A stretch of 64,000 nucleotides of DNA from RGIG9608 sp045602425 (lineage in GTDB: Bacteria > Bacteroidota > Bacteroidia > Bacteroidales > Paludibacteraceae), in the NCBI GenBank assembly GCA_045602425.1, contig JAZSBO010000006.1, positions 1 to 64,000 of the forward strand, read 5' to 3'. Under the pieces are notes generated by a model. The model ran no database searches, was not told the origin of the DNA, and saw only the letters and a program-made list of their open reading frames with translations. Positions 52,158-61,881 of this stretch are shown here, piece by piece. Each line of letters opens with the position of its first letter. Within the stretch, counting starts at the first letter, position 1. Position numbers and translations under genes: made by a program.

Positions 52158-52432
52158 AATCGCAAAATTATTTATCTCCAAAACTGCTTTTTTATCCTAA
52201 CAAAGTAAATAATAAAATTGCAAACAAAGAAAGTTCTTATTGATCCTTTTTTATATTCTGCACCTATTTTTATAAGTAAATATAGAAAATCGCAATCAGA
52301 AATTTAATGAAATGGTTATTTTGCTCAATTCTAAAAAAATGTTGTAATTTTGTAATTGAAGCGATTTTATTCATGTTTGTGTCAGGTAACGCACCTTGAA
52401 TAAGGTCGTTTTTAATATTTTAGAATGTTTTT
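52158..52432 (+). promoter_or_regulatory. Gap with mutS2 promoter
   Basis: The best signal is TAATTTTG at 52345-52352 with TTTG at 52320-52323, a 21-nt spacer, close to the Bacteroidetes -33/-7 arrangement. It leaves an about 75-nt leader before the mutS2 ATG at 52433. Nothing else is seen in this gap. Confidence 0.6.
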
Positions 52433-54865
52433 ATGATATACCCTCGTGACTTTGAACAAAAAATAGGTTTTAATCTAATTCGTAAACTTTTAAAAGAAAA
52501 ATGCCAAAGCGAATTAGGTCAATCACACATCGATGAAATTAAATTTTCATCGAATTTCGAATCTATTTTAAAATCATTGTCGGAATGCGACGAGTTCTGT
52601 AAAATACTTAGCAACGAAGAAGAAAAAATTCCTTTCACAACTATTCCCAATTTAGAAAAAACGTTGCATCGCATTCGCATTGAAGGGGCGTTCGTAAGCG
52701 AAAAAGAGTGTTTCGAACTAAAACTACTACTCGAAACCGCTCGTAATATTTTACACTATATAAAACAACGACACGAAAAATATTTTTATCTCAACGAACG
52801 CTCCAATAAGATTCAACTAATACCCGAAATTGTTCAAAAAATAGAGCAACTATTCAATAAGTTTGGCGAGATAAAAGATAGTGCGTCAGAAAAACTTGCA
52901 TTGATACGTAGGAATCTAAAATCAGCTCAAATTTCAGCAACAAATAGCTTGACTGCAATTTTAAATCATGCAAAAAATAGTGGATACATAGAGAAAGACA
53001 CCAACCCAACACTTCGCGAGGGACATTTGGTAATCCCCATTTCTCCAATGTATAAAAACAAAATAAAGGGAATTATCCACGACGAATCGGCTACGGGGAA
53101 GACCATTTTCGTAGAACCAACTGCTGTTGTCGAAGCTAATAATCATATACGTGAATTAGAAGGAGAAGAACGCCGTGAAATCATTCATATTTTAACTATT
53201 TTAACGGATTTTATACGACCATATATTCCACAAATATTCGAAATACAAGACTATTTAGGTGCAATTGATGCCATTTATGCAAAATCTTTATTTGCTCAAC
53301 AATTAAGTGCGATAAAACCGCATTTTTCTGATAAATGTATTCTTGATTGGAACAATGCACTACATCCACTACTTTATTTGTCATTAAAAGCACAAAACAA
53401 GAATATTGTTCCCTTAAAAATAAAAATCAATCAGCAACAACGCATCTTAATAATTTCGGGAGCTAATGCTGGAGGGAAATCGGTTTGTTTAAAAACAGTT
53501 GCATTATTACAATATATGCTACAATGCGGTTTGCTGATACCTATACACGAAAGTAGTAATGCAGGTCTTTTTGAACGAATTTTTATTGATATTGGTGATG
53601 AACAAAGTATCGAAAACGATCTATCGACATATAGCTCACATTTGCTGAATATGAAATTTTTCATACATAATACGACACCAAAAACATTATTATTAATCGA
53701 TGAATTTGGTGCTGGCACAGAGCCACAAATTGGAGGAGCTATTGCCGAAGCCATACTTAATAATCTCAATCAAAAAAAGACCTTTGGTGTAATTACAACC
53801 CATTACACCAATCTAAAACAATTTGCAACCACCACAAATGGGATTGTAAATGGCGCTATGCTCTATGATCGTCAAGAAATGCAACCGCTTTTTCAATTAC
53901 AAATTGGAAATCCAGGAAGTTCTTTCGCCATTGAAATTGCTCGTAAAATTGGACTTCCCGAATCCGTCATTGCCGAAGCCACGCAAAAAGTAGGGAGTAA
54001 TTTTGTTGATTTGGATAAATATTTGCAAGACATCGTACGCGATAAACGTTATTGGGAAAACAAACGTCAACAAATAAGACTAAAAGAAAAACAAACCGAA
54101 CGATTGCTTTCCCGCTACGAGAACGAACTTTTGGAATTACAAAAAAATGAGAAAAATATTATCCGTGAAGCTAAAAACAAAGCAGATGAGTTAATTTCAA
54201 ATGCTAATGCAAAAATTGAAAACACAATTCGTAAAATCAAAGAGTCAGAAGCAAATCGTGAAACTACAAAAATGCTTCGCAATGAACTTTTGCAATTTAA
54301 GAATGAGCAAAAAAGTGAAATAAAAACTTCTACTGAACAAAAGATTAAAGAAATTCAGAAAAAAAATAAAAATCCCAAACCATTACCTATCAATTCAACG
54401 CAACAACTTAAAATAGGAGACATTGTTTCTTTAAAGGAGAATCCAAATACGATTGGTAAAATTTTAGAGATCAAAAATAATACAGCAACAATTGCCTTCG
54501 GGAATATTAAATCGAAAATAAAGATCGCGGAATTAGATAAAGCAAGCTATAACAAATTGCGAAATTCCTTAAAAGAAAAAGCTATTGTCAACATAAACGA
54601 AACTGGCATAAAAGAGCGAAAATTACAATTTAAACCAGAAATAGACATTCGAGGAATGCGTACCGAAGAAGCTTTGCAAGCAATCACTTATTTCATAGAT
54701 GACGCTTTGATGATGAATATTAGCCGAGTACGTATTTTACATGGAACAGGGAATGGCATTTTACGACAACTTACACGTAACTATTTACAAGGAATTCAAG
54801 GAGTAAACTTTCACGATGAACACGTACAATTTGGTGGAGCAGGCATAACCATTGTTAAGTTTTAA
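52433..54865 (+). CDS. mutS2: Endonuclease MutS2
   Basis: 810 residues. The MutS-type ATPase has Walker A SGANAGGKSV (342-351) and Walker B LLLIDEFGAGTEPQIGGAI, followed by a long coiled coil (about 520-640) and a C-terminal Smr nuclease domain with DIRGMRTEEALQAITYFIDD and RILHGTGNGILRQ. MutS2 suppresses homologous recombination or rescues stalled ribosomes. Its stop overlaps that of the convergent histidine kinase within TTAA. Confidence 0.97.
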   Translation: MIYPRDFEQKIGFNLIRKLLKEKCQSELGQSHIDEIKFSSNFESILKSLSECDEFCKILSNEEEKIPFTTIPNLEKTLHRIRIEGAFVSEKECFELKLLLETARNILHYIKQRHEKYFYLNERSNKIQLIPEIVQKIEQLFNKFGEIKDSASEKLALIRRNLKSAQISATNSLTAILNHAKNSGYIEKDTNPTLREGHLVIPISPMYKNKIKGIIHDESATGKTIFVEPTAVVEANNHIRELEGEERREIIHILTILTDFIRPYIPQIFEIQDYLGAIDAIYAKSLFAQQLSAIKPHFSDKCILDWNNALHPLLYLSLKAQNKNIVPLKIKINQQQRILIISGANAGGKSVCLKTVALLQYMLQCGLLIPIHESSNAGLFERIFIDIGDEQSIENDLSTYSSHLLNMKFFIHNTTPKTLLLIDEFGAGTEPQIGGAIAEAILNNLNQKKTFGVITTHYTNLKQFATTTNGIVNGAMLYDRQEMQPLFQLQIGNPGSSFAIEIARKIGLPESVIAEATQKVGSNFVDLDKYLQDIVRDKRYWENKRQQIRLKEKQTERLLSRYENELLELQKNEKNIIREAKNKADELISNANAKIENTIRKIKESEANRETTKMLRNELLQFKNEQKSEIKTSTEQKIKEIQKKNKNPKPLPINSTQQLKIGDIVSLKENPNTIGKILEIKNNTATIAFGNIKSKIKIAELDKASYNKLRNSLKEKAIVNINETGIKERKLQFKPEIDIRGMRTEEALQAITYFIDDALMMNISRVRILHGTGNGILRQLTRNYLQGIQGVNFHDEHVQFGGAGITIVKF

Positions 54866-56079
54866 TACTTCTTTAACGAAAACTCAAAACACAAACCGCC
54901 ACCAACTACATTTTTCACAGTGATTTCACCATTATGAAAAGTTATTGCATTTTTTACAATTGCAAGCCCTAATCCAGTTCCTCCCATTTTCCGATTTCTA
55001 CCTTTATCTACACGATAAAAACGATTAAACAAATATGGCAAATGCTCTTCTGCAACACCTTTTCCCGTATCAGAGATCGAAAAATAATAATGTCGTTTGG
55101 CATTTTCTGTTAAATCTATTGATAACGTTGCATTATCACCAGCATACATCAAAGCATTATCCAACAAATTACGGAAAACAGAATACAACAAAGTATGATT
55201 TCCAAAAATAGGCAACTCGGCAGGTAACGACAATTGTACTGAAAAATTTTTCTTGTCTATTAGTGTCGATAAATCTTGTAATACTTCATCAATAATAACT
55301 CGCAAATCGCAATGCGTTTTTTCATACAAATCGCGAGCATCGTCAAGTTTATTCAGCAAAGAAATATCTTCTAAAAGTGATTGCAAATGCTTAGCTTGCT
55401 TGTAAGAACGCTCTACAAATAACATTTGCTGTTCGTGCGGCATTACCTTGTTCAAAAGTATTGTTTCAGTATATCCTAAAATTGTACTTACAGGAGTTTT
55501 TAACTCATGAGAAATATTTTGAGTCAATTGACGTTTCAAGTTCGCTTCATCACGAGTTACTATCATATAAAAATGTTTTGATAAGAAATAAATCAAAACA
55601 ATCACAACAAACAATAACACTCCAACAAAAATGAGAAAATAACGATTCTCACTCAACGAGTTTTCAAACGTTTGGTCGTAAGGGAGTGCTGAACAAATCC
55701 TAAAACCATTAAAATCTGAAATCGTATAGAAAAATAGTTCGTTCGAAGACTGAGATACACAAATGCCTTTATTATGTACAAATGAATTTGGAATTTTTGC
55801 TTTCTCGAAATTATCAAAAACAACATTACCCACAGAATCAATCACGTTCAAACACAACAAAGTATCTGGTATAAACGAAAGCAAATCACAAAACTTCTCC
55901 GTAGTAGGTTCATTTTCAACAAGATAACGAGTAGCAATTCTATTATAATTTGTCAAACAAGTATTTAAATGCGTTTTTCGAAATGCTTTTTCTTGACTAT
56001 GTTGAAAAAACAAAACTGCAACAATACTACAAACAAAAATCGTAGATAACAGAAAAAATAAATTTTTATTCAATCGCAT
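54862..56079 (-). CDS. Sensor histidine kinase
   Basis: 405 residues. Two membrane helices (about 8-26 and 148-168) frame a periplasmic sensor of about 120 residues without a recognisable family. HisKA follows with His191 in NISHELKTPVSTILGYTE, then an ATP-binding HATPase domain with NLLDNALMYA, DTGKGVAEEHLPYLFNRFYR and GGTGLGLAIVKN. The partner response regulator ends 3 nt upstream. The signal is unknown. Confidence 0.95.
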   Translation of the reverse strand: MRLNKNLFFLLSTIFVCSIVAVLFFQHSQEKAFRKTHLNTCLTNYNRIATRYLVENEPTTEKFCDLLSFIPDTLLCLNVIDSVGNVVFDNFEKAKIPNSFVHNKGICVSQSSNELFFYTISDFNGFRICSALPYDQTFENSLSENRYFLIFVGVLLFVVIVLIYFLSKHFYMIVTRDEANLKRQLTQNISHELKTPVSTILGYTETILLNKVMPHEQQMLFVERSYKQAKHLQSLLEDISLLNKLDDARDLYEKTHCDLRVIIDEVLQDLSTLIDKKNFSVQLSLPAELPIFGNHTLLYSVFRNLLDNALMYAGDNATLSIDLTENAKRHYYFSISDTGKGVAEEHLPYLFNRFYRVDKGRNRKMGGTGLGLAIVKNAITFHNGEITVKNVVGGGLCFEFSLKKY

Positions 56080-56082
56080 TTA

Positions 56083-56763
56083 TCAACTATTAAATAAATA
56101 ACCAAATCCCGAACGCGAAATAATGTTTTTGCCATAACGTCCTATTTTTTTCCGAATGCGTGCAATGTTTACATCTACCGTTCGATCTAACACACATACT
56201 TCATCGGTCCATACTAACGACAATATTTCATCACGCGAAAACATTCGATTCGGTTGTTCTAACAACAAACGTAAAATGCCAAACTCTTTTTTTGTGAAAG
56301 GGATTTCTTTTTTATCAAGTAGCACAGTTTTCGAACTCAATTCCATAATCAAATCGCCATACGAAACTATTTGATTTCCTTGCTGTTGCCTGCATTCAAT
56401 CCTATTCATAAGCGACTTTACACGTGCTAAAACTTCTCTTACTGAAAAAGGCTTTTTTATATAGTCGTCAGCTCCAACATCGAAACCTTCCAACATATCA
56501 TCTTCGGAAGTGCAAGCCGTTAAAAAAATAATAGGTAAAAATGATGTTTTTTCGTCAGCACGTAACATTTTTGCAACCTCGAACCCTGACAAATTTTCCA
56601 TCATCACGTCAAGTAAAACTAACGAATATTTCGATAACTCGTAGGTTAAAGCCTCTTCTCCTGAAAATGCGACATCTACTTCATAACCTTCTGTTTCAAG
56701 ATTAAATCGTAAAATCTCACACAAGTCATACTCATCATCTACTACTAAAATATGCTTTTTCAT
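56083..56763 (-). CDS. OmpR/PhoB-family response regulator
   Basis: 226 residues. Receiver domain with acidic pocket DDEYD, phospho-acceptor Asp52 in LVLLDVMMENLSG and Lys in YIKKPFSV; the C-terminal winged helix begins KEIPFTKKEFGILRLLLEQP and ends ISRSGFGYLF. It is followed 3 nt later by its histidine kinase. It lies 84 nt downstream of a GH92 gene, so readthrough from the HAD-GH92 pair is possible. Confidence 0.96.
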   Translation of the reverse strand: MKKHILVVDDEYDLCEILRFNLETEGYEVDVAFSGEEALTYELSKYSLVLLDVMMENLSGFEVAKMLRADEKTSFLPIIFLTACTSEDDMLEGFDVGADDYIKKPFSVREVLARVKSLMNRIECRQQQGNQIVSYGDLIMELSSKTVLLDKKEIPFTKKEFGILRLLLEQPNRMFSRDEILSLVWTDEVCVLDRTVDVNIARIRKKIGRYGKNIISRSGFGYLFNS

Positions 56764-56847
56764 ACCTAATTTTTTGTCAAAATAAAAGAATAAAACCGTA
56801 TAGAGCTACAAAATAATATTACAAATTCATTAATTTTTCAACAAAAT

Positions 56848-59106
56848 TTATTTTAAGTATGAATACGGTAAATTTTCCTTTTCTGTACCTCGTTTTTTGT
56901 TTGGCTTATCCGACATTTTCAAATCGAATTTTCCTCCAGAAGAAATCTGCTCATGGGTTAAATAGTTGTTTTCAAACTTTCTGCCATTGAGCAATGCGTT
57001 TTGGATAAAAACATTGTCTAACGAATTTTTCGAAGCATTTACCTCAAAGGTTTTCTCATTTGGCAAAGATAAAACAGCCTTTTCAAACAACGGCGAACCA
57101 ACGACATATTCGGACGTCCCTGGACAAACGGGATAAAAACCCAAAGCACCAAAAACGTACCAAGCCGACGTTTGTCCATTGTCTTCGTCGCCACAATAAC
57201 CGTCGGGCACGGCCGAATACAATCGCGTCAGAACTTCACGTACTCGCTGTTGAGTTTTCCAAGGCTGACCTAGATAATTATACAAATAAATGGCATGCTG
57301 AATTGGCTGATTGCCATGTGCATATTGCCCCATATTCAATGCAACCATTTCGGCAATTTCGTGAATTACAAATCCGTAGGTTCCATAATTGTAAGTATTT
57401 GGAGCAGTAAACAGAGAATCAAGTTGTTTGGCCATTGCGGAGTGTCCACCCATAAGCTGCGACAAACCTTCAACATCGTGAAAAACACTCCATGTGTAAT
57501 GCCACGAGGAACCTTCGGTAAATGGACCACCCCATTCCGTAGCATCAAAGGGTTCAATCCACTCCCCTTGTTTGTTTTTTGCACGCATAAAACCAATATT
57601 GCTATCAAACAGGTTCCGATAATTTTGCGATTTTGAGAAATACTCCCGTGCAATACTTTTTTCTCCAACACTCTCGGCAAAAATTGCCAAGCACCAATCG
57701 GCATAGGCATATTCGAGCGTTTTGGCCGATGCTTCATAATAATCGGGATAAGGAACATAGCCAAGTTTGTGGTAATCTTCGTAACCATTTCTTCCAACCG
57801 ATGGTTCACTTCCTTGAACCAAAGTTTGATTAAGCATTGCTTTAAATGCTTTTTCTTTATCTATATTCCTAAAACCTTTTTGCCAAGCATCGGTTATCAA
57901 CGAAAGCGAATTGTTTCCTATCATACAATTACGATGACCCGGACTTGCCCACTCAGGCAAAAAACCGCTTTCGTCATAAGTATTGAGTAACGACTGCAAA
58001 ACACCTTCCGTTATTTCAGGATAAAGCAACGTAAACAACGGATGTACAGCCCTAAACGTATCCCAAAATCCGTTGTCAGTATACATCACTCCGCTATGAA
58101 TTTTTCCATCGTAAGGGCTGTAATAGATTTGTTGATTTTTACCATCGTATTCAAAAAACTTACGAGGAAAAAGCAAAGTTCTATAAAGGCAAGAATAAAA
58201 TGTTTGAACAGAGTTAGGAACAACTTCACCCTCAACACGAATCCGACCAAGTTTTTCGTTCCACTCCTTCTTTGCATTGAGCATAACATCACTAAATGAA
58301 CGATTTTTCACCTCTCGCTCAAAATTCAACAATGCTTGCTCTTTACTCACAAAAGATGAAGCCACACGAATGACCAAAGAATCACTTAGGTTCAAATCAA
58401 ATTCCACATACGCTTGCACAGCAAAATGCTCTGCTTTGGTTGTTTTTGGCATCAACGAATCGTTTGTTCTTGTACCAAAATCAACTATTTCATGATTAAA
58501 ATCTACCACAAAATAATTGGCAAAATTGGCTGGAACTCCTCCGCTATTGCTTTTTGTATATCCCGAAATGCGATTATTCAACGTATCAATCCAAACTCCA
58601 CATCCATCTTTATAGGCATCAAGCACTAAATATTGTCGTTTTTGTTCTGCAAATTTCACGACAAAAATTGCCCCTCGCTCCGTTGCTGTCATTTTAACTT
58701 GAGTGCCATCATTAAACCTAACCTGATAAAGATAAGGTTTCGCCACCTCGTTTTCATGAGAAAATTCTCTGCCTCGAAAACGATTATCAACTTGCAAATC
58801 ACCTGAAAGCGGCATAATAGAAAATGTTCCATAGTCATTTATCCAAGGACTTGGCTGATGTGTCTGCCGAAAACCACGAATTTTATTCTCCGAATAAGTA
58901 TACATCCATCCGCTACCATTTTCGCCCGTTTGTGGCGACCAAAAGTTCATTCCCCATGGCATTGTCACAGCAGGATAAGTATTCCCATGAGAAAAATTAT
59001 ACGTCGAAGCCGTTCCCATCAATGTATTCACACTATCAGCGGGAGAAAAGGAGAAACATTGTTCAACAGAAAAAATGCAAAAAAACAGAACGATGAGTTT
59101 TTTCAT
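56848..59106 (-). CDS. GH92 alpha-mannosidase, secreted (third copy)
   Basis: 752 residues with a signal peptide (LIVLFFCIFSVEQCFS). The N-terminal VNTLMGTASTYNFSHGNTYP replaces the usual VNPFIGT, marking a different GH92 branch from the other two. EGSSWHYTWSVFHDVEGLSQ holds the acid Glu and GDEDNGQTSAWYVFGALG the catalytic Asp. Its ATG overlaps the HAD stop by 4 bp, so translation is probably coupled. The two-component system downstream may be part of the same unit. Substrate linkage is unknown. Confidence 0.94.
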   Translation of the reverse strand: MKKLIVLFFCIFSVEQCFSFSPADSVNTLMGTASTYNFSHGNTYPAVTMPWGMNFWSPQTGENGSGWMYTYSENKIRGFRQTHQPSPWINDYGTFSIMPLSGDLQVDNRFRGREFSHENEVAKPYLYQVRFNDGTQVKMTATERGAIFVVKFAEQKRQYLVLDAYKDGCGVWIDTLNNRISGYTKSNSGGVPANFANYFVVDFNHEIVDFGTRTNDSLMPKTTKAEHFAVQAYVEFDLNLSDSLVIRVASSFVSKEQALLNFEREVKNRSFSDVMLNAKKEWNEKLGRIRVEGEVVPNSVQTFYSCLYRTLLFPRKFFEYDGKNQQIYYSPYDGKIHSGVMYTDNGFWDTFRAVHPLFTLLYPEITEGVLQSLLNTYDESGFLPEWASPGHRNCMIGNNSLSLITDAWQKGFRNIDKEKAFKAMLNQTLVQGSEPSVGRNGYEDYHKLGYVPYPDYYEASAKTLEYAYADWCLAIFAESVGEKSIAREYFSKSQNYRNLFDSNIGFMRAKNKQGEWIEPFDATEWGGPFTEGSSWHYTWSVFHDVEGLSQLMGGHSAMAKQLDSLFTAPNTYNYGTYGFVIHEIAEMVALNMGQYAHGNQPIQHAIYLYNYLGQPWKTQQRVREVLTRLYSAVPDGYCGDEDNGQTSAWYVFGALGFYPVCPGTSEYVVGSPLFEKAVLSLPNEKTFEVNASKNSLDNVFIQNALLNGRKFENNYLTHEQISSGGKFDLKMSDKPNKKRGTEKENLPYSYLK

Positions 59107-59717
59107 AACAATTGCTGTTTTAATTCGGAAAAAGATTCAAAAGGTTTTGCAAGATAAGTTTGGAAACCTAAACTTTTTGCCATTTCAATATTTGCTTTCC
59201 CATCATCAATTAAAAGAGTTTCTTCAGAAATCAATTCCTCTGATTCCAACAAATAACGAAATATCTCAACTTGCGGTTTCGACATCTTCAACTGATAAGA
59301 TAAAAAGCATTTATCAAAAAAATCTGACAACAGATGACCATCTTTACAAAATTGATTTTCAACAATATACGAAAAATGTATAGGATTGGTATTACTCAAA
59401 AGAAACACACGATACTGCTTTTTTAGCAATAAAATTAATTCCAATTTTTCTTCTGGAATTGACAACAAAAACTGTAACCATGCCTTTCGTATTAAATCAT
59501 CTGAGACATTGTTCCCTATTATTTTTCTTATCTCTACATAAAAATCGGCTTCAGAAATCTTGCCTTCCTCCAACTTCAAAAAAACATCAGACTGCACAAA
59601 TTCACCAATATAATTATCAACATCAGCAAAACCTAATTGACGGAAAGCCTCTACACAAGCATTTCGATTTAAATCAATCAGCACACCACCCATATCAAAA
59701 ACTATATTTTTCAACAT
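59103..59717 (-). CDS. HAD-superfamily IA phosphatase
   Basis: 204 residues. Nucleophile Asp8 lies in IVFDMGGVLID; the +2 position is Gly rather than Asp, as in YihX-type HAD-IA variant 3 enzymes. FLLSNTNPIHF (motif II) and LLIDDGKANIEMAKSLGF (motif IV) are in place. Likely substrates are small sugar phosphates. The stop overlaps the GH92 ATG, hinting at a link to sugar catabolism, which is inference. Confidence 0.88.
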   Translation of the reverse strand: MLKNIVFDMGGVLIDLNRNACVEAFRQLGFADVDNYIGEFVQSDVFLKLEEGKISEADFYVEIRKIIGNNVSDDLIRKAWLQFLLSIPEEKLELILLLKKQYRVFLLSNTNPIHFSYIVENQFCKDGHLLSDFFDKCFLSYQLKMSKPQVEIFRYLLESEELISEETLLIDDGKANIEMAKSLGFQTYLAKPFESFSELKQQLL

Positions 59718-59760
59718 AATAAATGTAAATATTTTTACTCATTTTATATTATAAAATGGT

Positions 59761-59768
59761 TACTTTTG
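59761..59768 (+). promoter_or_regulatory. -7 box for panC run
   Basis: TACTTTTG, 44 nt before the panC ATG at 59813, in the divergent gap from the HAD gene. Confidence 0.6.
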
Positions 59769-59812
59769 CACCTATCTTGCAAAGATAAAAATTAATAATA
59801 CGGAACGAAAAA

Positions 59813-60658
59813 ATGGAACTAATCAAAACAAAAGCTAAACTGCAAAAACTTATTTACGAATTTAAAAATGAGGGTAAAACTATCGGTTTAGTTCCTACAA
59901 TGGGTGCTCTACATAATGGTCATTTACAGCTTGTTAAACGTTGCGTTAAGGAAAATGATGTTTGCATTGTGAGTATTTTTGTAAATCCAACGCAGTTCAA
60001 CGACAAAAACGATTTGGCAAAATATCCTCGTACGCTAGAAGCCGATGCCAAATTGCTTGAAGCGAATAATTGTTTTGCCATTTTCGCACCAGAAGTTGAT
60101 GAAATTTATAACAACAACGAATTGATTTCCACTTTTGAATTTGACTTCAATGGTTTGGACAAAGTAATGGAAGGAAAATTTCGTCCGGGACATTTCAACG
60201 GCGTCGTTCAAATCGTTGGAAAACTTTTCGAACTTTCAACACCCGACAAAGCTTATTTTGGTGAAAAAGATTTTCAACAATTAGCCATTATAAGACATTT
60301 GGTTAAGGTTAAAAAATATCCTATTGAGATTGTTGGTTGCCCAATTGTTCGCGAAGAAAGCGGATTGGCACTCAGTAGTCGCAATACACTTTTGAGCATT
60401 GACGAAAGACAAACAGCCACAAATATTTACAAAACACTGAAAGAAAGCGTCGATTTGCAAAAGACGGTAATAGAAACCATCAATTGGGTAGTAGAAAAAC
60501 TCAATAGTATTGATGGACTTCGTGTAGAATATTTTGAAATTGTAAATGGGAATACTCTTCAATCTGTAAAGGATTGGAACGATGCAAATTATATAGTTGG
60601 CTGTATTACAGTTTTTTGTGGTGCAGTTCGTTTAATTGACAACATTCAATACAAATAA
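59813..60658 (+). CDS. panC: Pantothenate synthetase
   Basis: 281 residues. VPTMGALHNGHLQLVKR holds the HxGH nucleotide motif; IFVNPTQFNDKNDLAKYPRT and YFGEKDFQQLAIIRHLV bind pantoate and beta-alanine; REESGLALSSRN is the KMSKS-equivalent loop. It condenses pantoate and beta-alanine with ATP. panD, which makes beta-alanine, follows 1 nt later, giving a functional pair; coaX at 43.9 kb uses the product. Confidence 0.97.
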   Translation: MELIKTKAKLQKLIYEFKNEGKTIGLVPTMGALHNGHLQLVKRCVKENDVCIVSIFVNPTQFNDKNDLAKYPRTLEADAKLLEANNCFAIFAPEVDEIYNNNELISTFEFDFNGLDKVMEGKFRPGHFNGVVQIVGKLFELSTPDKAYFGEKDFQQLAIIRHLVKVKKYPIEIVGCPIVREESGLALSSRNTLLSIDERQTATNIYKTLKESVDLQKTVIETINWVVEKLNSIDGLRVEYFEIVNGNTLQSVKDWNDANYIVGCITVFCGAVRLIDNIQYK

Positions 60659-60659
60659 A

Positions 60660-61010
60660 ATGTACGTAGAAATTCTAAAATCAAAAATCCATAGAGTTAC
60701 CGTTACCGATGCAAACTTGAATTATATCGGAAGTATTACGATTGACGAAGATTTGATAAATGCGGCAAACATTTTGCCTAACGAAAAAGTTTTCATCGTA
60801 AATAACAACAACGGTGCACGCTTTGAAACTTATGTCATCAAAGGCAAAAAAGGTTCTGGAGAAATTTGCCTTAATGGTGCTGCTGCTCGATTGGTACAAC
60901 CCGGCGACATCATTATTATTTTGGCTTACGCATGGATGGATTCGGAAGAAGCAAAAACATTTGAGCCAAAAATTATTTTCCCAGATACCGAAACAAACAA
61001 ACTAAAATAA
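60660..61010 (+). CDS. panD: Aspartate 1-decarboxylase
   Basis: 116 residues from MYVEILKSKIHRVTVTDANL (60660); longer upstream frame overlaps panC and is disregarded. Self-cleavage between Gly24 and Ser25 in YIGSITID would create the pyruvoyl group. GSGEICLNGAAARLVQPGD is a family block. It produces beta-alanine for panC. rfbA starts 7 nt after the stop. Confidence 0.96.
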   Translation: MYVEILKSKIHRVTVTDANLNYIGSITIDEDLINAANILPNEKVFIVNNNNGARFETYVIKGKKGSGEICLNGAAARLVQPGDIIIILAYAWMDSEEAKTFEPKIIFPDTETNKLK

Positions 61011-61017
61011 ACCGTTT

Positions 61018-61881
61018 ATGAAAGGTATAATTCTCGCAGGAGGAAGTGCAACAAGACTTTATCCATTGTCAAAAGCTATTTCGAAGCAAATCATGCCGGT
61101 TTACGATAAACCAATGATTTACTACCCTCTTTCAACCTTGATGTTAGCAGGAATAAGAGAAATCTTGATTATTTCTACTCCTCGTGATTTACCTATGTTT
61201 CAGGAGTTACTCGGATCGGGCGAACAACTCGGAATGCGATTTGAATACAAAGTACAAGAAACACCTAATGGTTTAGCTCAAGCATTTGTGCTTGGTGCTG
61301 ATTTTCTTGCAGGAGAAAAAGGTTGTCTAATTCTTGGCGACAATTTGTTTTATGGGCAAGGTTTTTCTGCAATGCTAAAACGAGCTGCTGCCATAGAAAA
61401 AGGTGCATGTGTATTTGGTTACTATGTAAAAGATCCTCGTGCTTATGGCGTTGTAGAATTTGACAATTGTGGAAAAGTTGTTTCTCTTGAAGAAAAACCA
61501 GAAAAACCTAAAAGCAATTATGCGGTTCCTGGACTTTATTTTTATGACGAAACTGTTACTGAAAAAGCCGCAAACTTAAAACCCTCTGCTCGTGGAGAAT
61601 ACGAAATTACAGACCTTAACAAACTCTACCTTGAAGAAGGAACTTTGAAAGTTGAACTTTTTGGTCGTGGGTTTGCGTGGCTTGATACGGGCAATTGCGA
61701 CAGCTTGCTTGAAGCAGCTAATTTTGTTGAAACAATTCAAAACCGACAAGGATTTTACGTTAGTTGTATTGAAGAAATTGCTTGGAGAAATGGTTGGATT
61801 AACAACGACCAACTATTAAAACTCGGAAAAGATTTAGAAAAAACACAATACGGGAAATATCTTTTAGACTTGGCAAAATAA
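61018..61881 (+). CDS. rfbA: Glucose-1-phosphate thymidylyltransferase
   Basis: 287 residues. Nucleotidyltransferase signature GIILAGGSATRLYPLSKAIS with KQIMPVYDKPMIYYPLSTLM, GDNLFYGQGF and EYEITDLNKLYLEEG. It makes dTDP-glucose, the first step toward dTDP-L-rhamnose for O-antigen or other surface glycans. The stop overlaps the rfbC ATG by one base. It is immediately after panD. Confidence 0.97.
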   Translation: MKGIILAGGSATRLYPLSKAISKQIMPVYDKPMIYYPLSTLMLAGIREILIISTPRDLPMFQELLGSGEQLGMRFEYKVQETPNGLAQAFVLGADFLAGEKGCLILGDNLFYGQGFSAMLKRAAAIEKGACVFGYYVKDPRAYGVVEFDNCGKVVSLEEKPEKPKSNYAVPGLYFYDETVTEKAANLKPSARGEYEITDLNKLYLEEGTLKVELFGRGFAWLDTGNCDSLLEAANFVETIQNRQGFYVSCIEEIAWRNGWINNDQLLKLGKDLEKTQYGKYLLDLAK

